Source: VXRD01 sp965232265
GTDB lineage: Bacteria; Latescibacterota; UBA2968
Direction of reading: 5' to 3'
DNA: 64,000 bases
Assembly (NCBI GenBank): GCA_965232265.1
Contig: CBDDPH010000002.1
Span: forward strand, 3,658,001 to 3,722,000
Part shown: in pieces, positions 38,067 to 47,422 of the stretch
Layout: each line of letters opens with the position of its first letter
Position numbering within the stretch: the first letter of the stretch is position 1
Made by a program: the position numbers and the translations under genes
The notes under the pieces: model-generated
What the model was told of the DNA's origin: nothing
Database searches by the model: none
What the model saw: the letters and a program-made list of their open reading frames with translations, nothing else

Positions 38067-38870
38067 ATGCAACAGCGATACGACGAACGCGATCTGTACA
38101 CCGGCCTGGCGTCCGTCCATTGGGCCACAATATCGGTCACCGACCCCCGTAGAGACCAGGAATTCTATCGTTCTATAATCGTGAAGAACTCAGGCAAAAC
38201 ACTCGAATTAGGGTGTGGCGCGGGTCGCTTGTTGATCGCCTATCTGCAGGATGGACTTGACGTTGAGGGAATAGACATATCAGCAGATCAACTAACAGTG
38301 TGCCGCCAGGATGCAGAGCGTGTCGGAGTCGAACCGGTCCTTTATGAGCAATCTATGCAGGCGTTCGATGTACCGCATAGCTACAGTACCATTTACATCC
38401 CCTGTGGGAGCTTCGAGTGTGTCATGGATCGTACCGAGGCATTGGAGACATTGCGACGTTGTTTCACCCACCTGGAACCGAAAGGACAACTCGTATTCGC
38501 TTGTTCTCCGGGGAACCGGAACTACTACGGCAGCGAAGAAGAGAAGACCTACCCAGGAGAATGGGCATTGCGATCAAACAAGGCGCTTCCAGATGGCCGA
38601 CGATTGTTGGTATATATACGAGACATGGGAGAGGATGCAGTTGAACAGATCCAGATGCAGGAACGTCGGTATGAGGTCCACGACGGTGACCAGGTTACCG
38701 AAGAAGAGGTGCATGTGGGTCAGACGCGTTGGTATCATCGCAATGAGGTGCTTTGGATGCTACATCTGGCGGGATTTGCCGACGTGGAGGTGAAGGGTAA
38801 CTTCTCGGATGAGCCTCTGAGCGCTGAGCATACGGACATGGTTTTCATAGCCACGAAACCGGCTGGTTAG
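38067..38870 (+). CDS. class I SAM-dependent methyltransferase
   Basis: 267 aa. TLELGCGAGRLL at 45-56 is motif I and GIDISADQL motif II; HLEPKGQLVFACSPGN is the post-motif strand. A WYHRNEVLWML helix and an F-x-D-V-E-V tail complete the fold. The family fits small-molecule methylation rather than DNA or rRNA. AAGGA precedes the ATG. It lies between a tandem GNAT and an MFS pump on the same strand. Confidence 0.88.
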   Translation: MQQRYDERDLYTGLASVHWATISVTDPRRDQEFYRSIIVKNSGKTLELGCGAGRLLIAYLQDGLDVEGIDISADQLTVCRQDAERVGVEPVLYEQSMQAFDVPHSYSTIYIPCGSFECVMDRTEALETLRRCFTHLEPKGQLVFACSPGNRNYYGSEEEKTYPGEWALRSNKALPDGRRLLVYIRDMGEDAVEQIQMQERRYEVHDGDQVTEEEVHVGQTRWYHRNEVLWMLHLAGFADVEVKGNFSDEPLSAEHTDMVFIATKPAG

Positions 38871-38935
38871 AACCCGCAATTGGCACATTCGGCGACGGAT
38901 AGAGGATTGCACGACACATAACACGACCATACGAA

Positions 38936-40210
38936 ATGAGTAAGCAAATGAGTAGAGCATCTGAGGGCGGCCTCTTTCGGCTGGCGCGTTCCAATTCTGA
39001 CTTTGCCAGGCTCTGGAGCGGCGTCACTATTTCGGATCTTGGCTCATCTGTCACCAACCTCGCGCTTCCCCTTGTTGCAGTGATAACGCTTCAGGTTGGC
39101 GCGAAGGAAATGGGAATCCTCAACGCGGCAACACATCTTCCAGTACTGCTCTTCGCTCTTGTGGCTGGTGTCTGGATTGATCGGGCAAAACGAAAGCCCA
39201 TACTGGTCGCGAGTGCGTTCGGACAAGGATTGGTCATAGGTCTGGTCCCCGCAGCAGCTTTGGTTGGCTGGCTATCCATAGAGTTGCTATATATTGTGGC
39301 TTTTACAAGTGGTACACTCGCGATGATGTACGTCCTTGCCTCAACATCGTTTTTGCCTTCCATCGTGAAACGGGAAGATCTGGTCGAGGGGAATGCCCGA
39401 CTTCAGCTAAGCACTTCGACAACGAATGTAACAGGACCCGGAGCAGCTGGATACCTTGTCGATATTCTCGGTGCACCGTTGGCAATACTTGTGGATTCAG
39501 TCTCGTACTTCTTATCTGGTCTATTCCTATTGAGGATCCGATTTGATGAATCTGATAATATCAGGACCAGGATGGACCAAAGGGTGATAGCTGCCATTAA
39601 GGAGGGAATATCGACCCTATTCAGTCACCCTATTCTGAGAGCCATGACTATCGGGACTGCTCTTGCAAGTGCAGCAGGTGCTGTACAACATACAGTTTGG
39701 ACACTTTTTCTTGTTCGCACCCTGGACATTACTCCGATCTGGCTGGGAATCATCGGATCTGTTGCAGGAGGTGCCTCGATTATCGGGGCCCTATCCGCTG
39801 TTCCACTTGCAAAGCGGATGGGTGCAGGCTGGTTGATGATTATTGCGTTGCTACTTGAGGGGATTGCGATGGGCGTGCTTCCTTTCGCAGGCCACTTCGG
39901 TTGGATGAAGCTCCCAGCCGTCATTGCTATCCAGGCAGTCTTTAGCCTGGCCTTGACCTTCTTCAGCATAAGCCAGATTAGCCTGAGGCAAGCAGTGACT
40001 CCAAATAGACTGTTAGGTAGAATCAATGCCACCAGGCGTCTTGTCGTATTCGGAATAATTCCGATTGCGGCATTGTCAGGTGGCTACCTTGGTGAAACTT
40101 TTGGCTGGGAGGCAACACTATTGATTTCAGCTGCTGTAATGATGGTGGCTTTTACCTACTTGATATTATCATCAGTTCGCGTCTCACCTGAAGCGGTTGT
40201 GACAGAATAG
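38936..40210 (+). CDS. MFS exporter (12-TM)
   Basis: 424 aa with about 12 membrane segments. It resembles the MFS_3/enterobactin-exporter and macrolide-efflux group (FARLWSGVTISDLGSSVTNLALPL at its start is typical; IDRAKRKP is the motif-A loop). Substrates in that group are siderophores or antibiotics. A second ATG at codon 5 is an alternative start. Following a GNAT and a methyltransferase, it may form a resistance set. Confidence 0.88.
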   Translation: MSKQMSRASEGGLFRLARSNSDFARLWSGVTISDLGSSVTNLALPLVAVITLQVGAKEMGILNAATHLPVLLFALVAGVWIDRAKRKPILVASAFGQGLVIGLVPAAALVGWLSIELLYIVAFTSGTLAMMYVLASTSFLPSIVKREDLVEGNARLQLSTSTTNVTGPGAAGYLVDILGAPLAILVDSVSYFLSGLFLLRIRFDESDNIRTRMDQRVIAAIKEGISTLFSHPILRAMTIGTALASAAGAVQHTVWTLFLVRTLDITPIWLGIIGSVAGGASIIGALSAVPLAKRMGAGWLMIIALLLEGIAMGVLPFAGHFGWMKLPAVIAIQAVFSLALTFFSISQISLRQAVTPNRLLGRINATRRLVVFGIIPIAALSGGYLGETFGWEATLLISAAVMMVAFTYLILSSVRVSPEAVVTE

Positions 40211-40302
40211 GCAAGTCAGTCCTTTCGATCTTACTATGAGCGAAGTAATCACGGCATCTCTCAATAAGGATTCGGCTACCTCGGGGATTCAGGAGGCGAT
40301 TG

Positions 40303-41373
40303 ATGCCTGACCTGACTGGAAATCGAATCTTTCTTAGAGAATATACTTCAAGTGATCTGGATATGGTTCACCAATGGATGAGCGATTCCGAAGTCATGAA
40401 GTTTCTGAGTTGGGGCCCGACAAAAACAAGGGATGAGACATTTATCCAATTGGCAGATTTTATGCGCCATCGGTTTGAAGAAGATCGACAAGGCTATTAT
40501 TGGCCTATTGTGCTCAAATCATCCCATCAAGTGGTTGGTCACGTTGACCTTCGATGGATAAGCAAAAAGTATGGTGGTGGGGATGGAAATGTTGGGTATT
40601 TCATGAACAGATCCTATTGGGGCAAAGGATATATGACCGAAGCCGTGAAGTTGGTCATTGATTTTGGCTTTTCGCAACTTGGAATGCACAAAATTTCTGC
40701 CTCCTGTATCAAGGGAAATATCGCATCCGAAAAAATCATGATCAAATGTGGAATGACAAAAGAAGCGGAATATCGGGCGCGAAGAGGCGATGGAGCAGAT
40801 CGAGCCGAGAGCGATTTCGGAAGGCAGACGTCCAGGCACGTTCTATCTGTACACGCGGCAACAGGGCATCTGGCCGATCGAAGTCAGCGGCGTCGATCCT
40901 GCGAAGGTTCCCGCGTTTTTCACCCCGTACTGCCCAGATCAGAACGTCGATGCGAACTATCCGCCAACGCTGCTGCTACACGGGACAGACGATACCGACG
41001 TTCCATACGAACTGTCTGTGCGTATGCAGAACCGCCTGAAGGAGGCCGGTGTGGACCACGAGATGGTCACGATCGAGAGCGGCGGCCACGGATTCGACGG
41101 ACGCTGGTGGGACCCTCAAGTGAAAGCCGCCTTCGCGAGAGTATTGGGATTCCTGGACAACCACTTGAATTGACAGAGTCATTCCGTTCAATGTTTGACT
41201 GCCGGCGTGTGTGCGAGAAAAGCAACATGACGGCGAAAGGAGTACGGTATTTATATGAAGCGTCGAGCACTTGGAAATACGGGAGTGAATGTCAGCGAAC
41301 TTGGCCTGGGCACAGCTTTTATGTCTGGCCAGGGCCAACCGGGAGTAAACGAATGTATTGCCCTGGCAGTTGA
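40303..41373 (+). pseudogene. GNAT acetyltransferase truncated by fusion into foreign sequence
   Basis: AGGAGG lies 6 nt before the ATG at 40303. The first 160 codons are a normal GNAT: NRIFLREYTSSDLD, NVGYFMNRSYWGKGYMTEAV (acetyl-CoA loop) and KIMIKCGMTKEAEYRAR. At about 40780 the homology stops, just short of the last strand. The frame then runs 190 codons through a hydrolase fragment in the wrong frame, giving an Arg-rich tail. The acetyltransferase could still fold, but the tail is nonsense. Confidence 0.7.
40785..41173 (+). pseudogene. C-terminal fragment of an alpha/beta hydrolase (dienelactone/prolyl-oligopeptidase type)
   Basis: In the frame of 40790 the sequence reads TLLLHGTDDTDVPYELS (catalytic Asp region) and ESGGHGFDG (catalytic His), ending at 41173. 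The nucleophile-bearing half is missing. The fragment begins where the GNAT homology ends, so one event joined the 3' end of a hydrolase gene to the 5' end of a GNAT gene, out of frame. Confidence 0.65.
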
Positions 41374-42253
41374 CCGGGGGATCAATTACTTCGATACGGC
41401 TGCCGCCTATGGCAAAGGCAAAGATGAGCGTATGTTAGGTGAGGCATTGCGTGGTCGCCGGGAAAAGGTATTCTTGGCGACCAAGGTAGGTGGTGTAGAA
41501 GATCCGGGAGGACACCGCAAAGTCAATTCTCTCATGCGACAATTTGAAGAGAGTCTGGGCAGACTTCAGACCGACTATGTGGATCTGATCCAGCTACATG
41601 AGGCAGATCAGCGGAAGTGGTGGTCAGATGATCCTGTGCCTAAAGAGATTGCCATATCCCACGGAGGACCGCTGATCATAGACGAGGAAGAGTATGACTT
41701 TCCGGCGGCACCTTGTTTGGAGTTTCTTCGCATTGCAAAGAAACAAGGCAAGGCACGCTTCATCGGCATCACTGGTAAAGATGCACGACGCCTTGCTCGG
41801 CTGGTCAGCGCCGCTGAACTGGACTCAATGATGGTCGCACACCAATACAATCCGATTTATCGCAACGCTGCCCGCTTTCTGCTTCCCCTTACCGAAGAAG
41901 AGGGCGTAGGAGTGGTTGGTGGCGCGATGTTTATGAAGGGCTGGCTTGCCGTTGCCAGGTCAGACTGGCGTGACCATCTTCCCGAATGGATGGATGAAGG
42001 CTTCCACCGTGCGTATTGCAAATACCTGGACATCCAGGCATCATCGGGCCTGGCGTTGCCGGAACTCACCCTGCGCTGGCTACTGCCTGAGCAGCGTCTC
42101 AAATGTATCGTAACTGGCTTCAAAAATCCGCATGAAATCGAATCGAATATCGACGCTATTGAGCGTGGTCCCCTCCCCGCCAATCTCCAGTCTGAGATTG
42201 ACGCGATAGGGATCATACATCCATTACTGTATCAGGGAAGAACGACAATCTGA
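41255..42253 (+). CDS. aldo/keto reductase
   Basis: 332 aa NADPH-dependent oxidoreductase. The catalytic tetrad is visible: FDTAAAYG with Asp47 and Tyr52, TKVGG with Lys77, and LIQLHE with His115. The N-terminal RRALGNTGVNVSELGLGT is the family's usual start. AAGGAG lies upstream of the ATG at 41255. Substrate unknown; many environmental members act on sugars or aldehydes. It starts inside the tail of the GNAT-hydrolase chimera. Confidence 0.9.
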   Translation: MKRRALGNTGVNVSELGLGTAFMSGQGQPGVNECIALAVDRGINYFDTAAAYGKGKDERMLGEALRGRREKVFLATKVGGVEDPGGHRKVNSLMRQFEESLGRLQTDYVDLIQLHEADQRKWWSDDPVPKEIAISHGGPLIIDEEEYDFPAAPCLEFLRIAKKQGKARFIGITGKDARRLARLVSAAELDSMMVAHQYNPIYRNAARFLLPLTEEEGVGVVGGAMFMKGWLAVARSDWRDHLPEWMDEGFHRAYCKYLDIQASSGLALPELTLRWLLPEQRLKCIVTGFKNPHEIESNIDAIERGPLPANLQSEIDAIGIIHPLLYQGRTTI

Positions 42254-42416
42254 ACCCCTATCCAATGATGTTACATCTCTAAATCGATCCAGTGAAGCGC
42301 AAGGCGAAGACACCAATCGCCGGCTTGACAAAAGATTTTGTTACCTGCTATATTAGAACGGATTTTGGCGTAGAGATTCCAACTTGTATAGAAACCATCA
42401 ATTATGAGGATAAGAC

Positions 42417-43670
42417 ATGGACGTCATCTCTGAACTTTTGCAAGCGAGGGTTAATCGTCGGCACTTTTTACAGGGCGCAGGCGTGGCACTATCTTTGCCC
42501 TTCTTGGAAAGCAGCATGGTGCATGGTGCGGCAAATCCGAGGCGGCTGGTCTGCGTGGGCAATCATCTGGGATTTTGGCCAGGCGGATTTTTTCCCGAGC
42601 AGTCCGGCAATGACTATGAAACGAGCCTGACGCTGAAGTATATCGATTCACACCGAAATGATTTTACCGTCTTTTCAAATCTCGATCACGGTACGGGCGG
42701 TGGACACGCCGGCGTACATGTATTTCTGAGCAGCATACGCAAGGAAGAAGCCGCAGGCTTCCCCGAAAAGAATATGACCCTGGACCAGGTCGCGGCTGAG
42801 CATGTGGGCAGCACAACGCGCTTTCCCTCGATTACAGCAGGGCTGGGCAGAGGTACAGACATGGTCTGGACGCGGTCGGGCGTAAATGTGGCGCCGATTA
42901 ACAATCCCGCCCGCATTTTTCAGGCTTTGTTTGTACAAAACGATGAGGCTATGCGAAACGCAGAGCGTCGTGCGCTATCAAATCGGGGCAGTGTGCTCGA
43001 CGCCTTACTCGAGTCGGCAAAGACACTCGATGGACAGTTGAATGCGGCGGACCGCGGTAAGCTCGATCAATATCTGACTTCGGTACGCGACGTCGAGCGT
43101 CGCCTGCAAATGTCGCGCGAATGGCTCGACAAACCTAAGCCAGAATCTCCAATTGAACCTGTTGAAGACCTCGAACGGATGCAAATTGAGGAAATGCCGC
43201 TTTTTTATGATCTGCTAACACTGGCATTACAGACAGACTCGACACGGGTCATAACCTTTGAAATCCCCATGGGCTTTAAGACATCCGAACTCAACCTTGG
43301 CGGATATCACGGTCTTTCGCATCACGGCCAAGAAGAGGAGAGATTGAAAGACCTTCAGGTAGTGGAAAAATATTTGTTGACTCAGTTTGACCGGTTTCTG
43401 GATCGCCTCAAAGAAGCAAAGGTATTTGACGACACGTTGGTCGTCCTGGGAAGTGGCATGGGCGATGGCTCAAGGCATTCCAACAGGAATTTGCCAGTAA
43501 TTCTCGCGGGGGGCGGTTTGAAACATCAGGGGCATCTCGTGTGTCCTGCTGAGGCACATAAGCGGATCCCACTGTCAAATCTCTGGCTCTCTGTCTTGCA
43601 GTGGTTTGGTGTAGCGCGAGATAGCTTTGGCAAAAGCACAGGGACCTTTTCTGCGATGGAGATAGCATGA
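42417..43670 (+). CDS. DUF1552 protein with Tat-like signal
   Basis: 417 aa. RRHFLQGAGVALSLPFLES at 14-32 resembles a twin-arginine signal, so it is probably exported folded. The body matches DUF1552 (GNHLGFWPGGFFP, HGTGGGHAGVHVFLS, GMGDGSRHSNRNLPVILAGG), a family distantly like sulfatase/DUF1501 proteins and of unknown function. It is nearly always paired with the DUF1592-type cytochrome, as here: the stop overlaps the next start by ATGA. GAGGA precedes the ATG at 42417. Confidence 0.9.
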   Translation: MDVISELLQARVNRRHFLQGAGVALSLPFLESSMVHGAANPRRLVCVGNHLGFWPGGFFPEQSGNDYETSLTLKYIDSHRNDFTVFSNLDHGTGGGHAGVHVFLSSIRKEEAAGFPEKNMTLDQVAAEHVGSTTRFPSITAGLGRGTDMVWTRSGVNVAPINNPARIFQALFVQNDEAMRNAERRALSNRGSVLDALLESAKTLDGQLNAADRGKLDQYLTSVRDVERRLQMSREWLDKPKPESPIEPVEDLERMQIEEMPLFYDLLTLALQTDSTRVITFEIPMGFKTSELNLGGYHGLSHHGQEEERLKDLQVVEKYLLTQFDRFLDRLKEAKVFDDTLVVLGSGMGDGSRHSNRNLPVILAGGGLKHQGHLVCPAEAHKRIPLSNLWLSVLQWFGVARDSFGKSTGTFSAMEIA

Positions 43671-46123
43671 AACGGATTTTGATGGTCATTGTCTTCACGC
43701 TATGCGCTCATTCTGTTTGGGCAGAACTGCCCAGGGCATTTCTCACACAATATTGTGTCAAATGTCACGGTTCAAGCGTGCAAAAAGCCGACCGGCGCTT
43801 TGATCAGTTCTCCGAAACAATTGCCAACTTCGAAGAATTAGAACTCTGGCAGGACATTGTCGATCAGCTCAACCTGCAATCGATGCCACCAAAACGCCAG
43901 ATGCAGCCGGGTAAAGATGAGGTACTCGCCACTGTTCAGGTCATTACAGCATCCATTGCGGAAGCGCGTATGCGATTGTCGGGCAAAGGACAGCACACAC
44001 CTCTGAGGCGGCTCAACGCCTGGGAATATCGCCAGACACTCGGCGATTTACTCGGTCTGAATATGGAAGCCTGGGATCCAACAGAGGACTTTCCACCCGA
44101 AGTGAAAGTCAAGGGCTTTGATAACAATGCAGCCGGGCTTGTCACGTCGGGCATGTTGCTCGATCACTATTTGCGCGTTGCCGAAGAAGCCGTCACCCGC
44201 GCCACGCATTTTGAAGCCAGACCCGAAGCCAAAACTTACGTGCAAAAATCACCCTTCTATTTTAAAGGCAAACAGGCCAGTTCCTTGCCCAAGGTCTTTA
44301 GAGAGGACCGCTTTCGGTTCGTATCAGATACGGGATACGATGATCTGACTGGCCGTCACTACCGCGGCGGTCATATTGGCTTTTATCCGATGGTAAATGG
44401 CGGCGCCCCTGTCAGCGGCACCTACACCATAAGGGTGCGGGCGGCAGCACTTGATCGCAATCACCATTATGACAGAGAACTCAACGACTTTCCCGCAGGC
44501 GACCCGCTTGTGCTGGAACTGGCGGCCGTAGATCGCAAAGGCAGTGTAGAGAGCACGGGTAATATTTCTCGCGAATACACGCTTGCAACCGTTGAACTGA
44601 CCCATGAAGAGCCTCAGTGGTTTGAATGGGATGCCTACCTGGAAAAAGGATTTGAGCCTGAGGTTCGTTTTCGCAATGGAACGCTGGCAACCAAAGCCAT
44701 GGTTCGCAAGCTGACCAAGTCAAAAAATCCAAAACCCGAAATCCTGCCCTTTGTGGATCAGAAAGCGGGCAATAAAAGAAACCACGCGCTGCTCAAGGTT
44801 TACCGCGGGCCCAAGCTGAGGATTTGGGAAATTCAGGTTCGTGGTCCTCATGTGAAAGACTGGCCGCCACGCGGACACCAGTTGATGTATGGCGATTTAA
44901 AACCTGAAGATTTGGATCGGAAAAGTATATCGGAGCGTTTGCATACATTTGCCACAGCCGCTTTTCGCAGGCCCCTGCGCCCGGGAGAACTGGCACCTTA
45001 TGAATCGCTTGTGCACGAAAAACTCCGCAATGGCATGGAGCCATTGACCGCATTACAACTGGGTTTTCAGACCATTCTCAGTTCGCCTGCTTTTCTGTTT
45101 TTGCATGAAGGCGAAGGCGCGCTGGACGATTATGCTCTGGCAGCTCGATTATCCTATTTTTTGTGGTCTGCAGCGCCAGATGATGAACTGCTATCACTTG
45201 CCCAACAAAAAAAACTCAGCGACCCGGCCACGCTCGCTAAGCAACTCCATCGCATGCTCAAAGACACAAAATCGCACCGCTTTGTTAAAAATTTCATTCG
45301 CGTATGGCTCCACTATGACAACATTGGCGAGATGCCACCCTCCCCCGATTTTAGGGTCTATTTCCGCGACAACCTCGGCCCTGCTATGACGACCGAAACA
45401 GAGACGTTTTTTCGGCACGTACTCGACAACAATTTTTCGCCTCGCGAATTTCTCTCTGCTGATTATTCCTTTCTCAATCGGGAACTCGCCCGGCATTATG
45501 GGATAGAAGATATTGAAGGCGATCATTTTCGCCGGGTTCTGCTCACCGGGACACCACGCGGCGGTCTGCTGGGCCAGGGCAGTTTTCTCATGGCTTCTGC
45601 CAATGGCGTAGATACGTCGCCTGTGGTGCGCGGGATTTATGTGCTGGAAAATTTGCTGGGATACACACCGCCGCCACCGCCAGACGATGTGCCCGAGATT
45701 GAGCCAGACACACGCGGCGCAACGACCATCAGAGATCAACTGGTCAAGCACCGCGAGATGCCGACCTGCGCCCAATGTCATAACAAAATCGATCCCCCTG
45801 GTTTTGCGCTGGAAAACTTTGACGCAATCGGCGGTTGGCGAACCCACTATACCAGAAGCGCAGCGATTGATCCTTCGGGACAATTGCCGAGTGGCGAAAC
45901 CTTTCAATCCTTCGTGGAATTTCGCAAGATAGTGGCAAAGCGCCACACAGAATTCACGCGTTGTCTGACAGAGAAATTGCTGACCTACGCAATCGGTCGC
46001 GAGCTGGGCATTACTGATCGACCAGCGATTGATACAATCGTTCGGGATGTACAGGAAACAAATAAGGGCCTGCGCGATCTTATCACCCTCGTTGTTTTGA
46101 GCGACCCTTTCAAAAGCAACTAA
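43667..46123 (+). CDS. exported cytochrome-like DUF1587/1592/1588/1585 protein
   Basis: 818 aa. A signal peptide (MKRILMVIVFTLCAHSVWA) is followed by a haem-c motif CVKCH (Cys30, Cys33, His34). Then come DUF1587 (LRRLNAWEYRQTLGDLLGL), a carbohydrate-binding-like insert (about 210-400), DUF1595 (RRPLRPGELAPY), DUF1592 (AARLSYFLWSAAPDDELL), DUF1588 (TPRGGLLGQGSFL, with a second CAQCH followed by KIDPPGFALEN) and DUF1585 (KLLTYAIGREL). Two haem sites suggest electron transfer outside the cell. Partner of the DUF1552 gene. Its reaction is not known. Confidence 0.92.
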   Translation: MKRILMVIVFTLCAHSVWAELPRAFLTQYCVKCHGSSVQKADRRFDQFSETIANFEELELWQDIVDQLNLQSMPPKRQMQPGKDEVLATVQVITASIAEARMRLSGKGQHTPLRRLNAWEYRQTLGDLLGLNMEAWDPTEDFPPEVKVKGFDNNAAGLVTSGMLLDHYLRVAEEAVTRATHFEARPEAKTYVQKSPFYFKGKQASSLPKVFREDRFRFVSDTGYDDLTGRHYRGGHIGFYPMVNGGAPVSGTYTIRVRAAALDRNHHYDRELNDFPAGDPLVLELAAVDRKGSVESTGNISREYTLATVELTHEEPQWFEWDAYLEKGFEPEVRFRNGTLATKAMVRKLTKSKNPKPEILPFVDQKAGNKRNHALLKVYRGPKLRIWEIQVRGPHVKDWPPRGHQLMYGDLKPEDLDRKSISERLHTFATAAFRRPLRPGELAPYESLVHEKLRNGMEPLTALQLGFQTILSSPAFLFLHEGEGALDDYALAARLSYFLWSAAPDDELLSLAQQKKLSDPATLAKQLHRMLKDTKSHRFVKNFIRVWLHYDNIGEMPPSPDFRVYFRDNLGPAMTTETETFFRHVLDNNFSPREFLSADYSFLNRELARHYGIEDIEGDHFRRVLLTGTPRGGLLGQGSFLMASANGVDTSPVVRGIYVLENLLGYTPPPPPDDVPEIEPDTRGATTIRDQLVKHREMPTCAQCHNKIDPPGFALENFDAIGGWRTHYTRSAAIDPSGQLPSGETFQSFVEFRKIVAKRHTEFTRCLTEKLLTYAIGRELGITDRPAIDTIVRDVQETNKGLRDLITLVVLSDPFKSN

Positions 46124-46155
46124 AAAAGGATCAACCTCTCCCCTACCTCAAACAC

Positions 46156-47404
46156 ATGATCCACAGACCAAATATCCTGTTCATATTTCCCGACCAGCTG
46201 AGTGCCAGATGGTTGCCGTGCTATGGAAACCATCTCATTCACGCCCCCAACCTATCGCGATTTGCCGCACAAAATGTGCAATTCAATCGCGCTTATACGA
46301 ATGTACCGCTATGCACCCCATACAGGGCTTGCCTGCTCACTGGTCAATACCCGAGCCAAACCGGCGTTACAGGGAATGGTATGCGCCTCCCCGTGAATCA
46401 GCCGACCATTGCCCATCATCTAAATCAGGCGGGTTATAACACGCACTATATCGGGAAATGGCATTTGAGCGGTAAACAACAGAACGGGTGGGTCTCGCCA
46501 GAACTGCGCGGAGGCTTTCAGCACTTCATTGGATGGGAAAGCCACCATGTAGATCACAATGCCGGACTGATCTGGTACGACGATCCCGATACGCCTATAA
46601 AGCTTCGCGGACACGAAACCGATGGCTTGACAGATATTGTCTGCGAAGAACTGGAATCGCTATCATCCCCGAAATCCCCATTCTTCATGGCCGTGTCGTA
46701 TCAAGCACCCCACCCCCCGTGTTCGCCTCCCGATGGCCGACCTGCAGCGATATGACAAGTCCGTACTGGATGGTCCCCCCAGCACGGACCTCGACGCCTG
46801 GTTCAAGAACAGGGGCTGGAATGCGGACTACGGCGTTGAAGAATTTAGAAAGCGGTACTTTGGGGAAGTCTCTCAGTTGGACACCGCATTTGGCCGCGTA
46901 TTGAAAACACTGGAAAAAACTGGACTGGCAGATGATACTGTCGTCATCTTCACATCTGACCATGGCGATATGGCCGGTTGTCATGGCCTGTTCGGAAAAG
47001 GCGTTATGTTCGATGAGTCTGTTCGCGTGCCCCTGCTCATCCGCGTACCCGGAACAGCGCAATGCGTTATTGAGACCCCGGTATCTACAGTAGATCTATT
47101 CGCCACAATTCTCCATCTGGCCGATGCTGAAAATCCCGCAGAAACCGAAGGTCGCTCTCTACTCCCCTGCATGGCAGGAGAGCCGGATATCTCAACCGAT
47201 GTCTTCATCGAACACAAAGATGATTGTATTATCAGGGGTGACGTAAAGCTAATTACAAAGCGAAACGAGAACGACATTACGCATTGCTTTGATCTGTCGG
47301 ACGACCCGTATGAACGCAACAACCTGGCTCAGAGTCTGAACCGCGAAACCAGAGACAGCATGCTCAACGCGCTTAACCAATGGAGAAATCGAACGAGGAG
47401 TTGA
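46156..47404 (+). pseudogene. sulfatase gene with a single frameshift
   Basis: Two overlapping frames together make one sulfatase of about 415 aa. The first (from ATG 46156) carries DQLSARWLPCYGNHL and the formylglycine site CTPYR (Cys53) and reads to APHPPCSPP. The second takes over at about 46733 with MADLQRYDKSVL and carries TSDHGDMAGCHGLFGKG. One extra base, or two missing, between CCC and ATG explains the shift. A C-rich run lies just upstream, so a sequencing error is possible. Without correction the protein ends at 46755 and lacks the second metal site. Confidence 0.8.
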
Positions 47405-47422
47405 TTGAAAGGAGATTGATCG

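Noticed and set aside
46637..46732. Separate start for the second half of the split sulfatase
   Set aside because: The first 32 codons of that frame are the other frame of the sulfatase; homology starts only at about 46733, so this is one gene with a frameshift.
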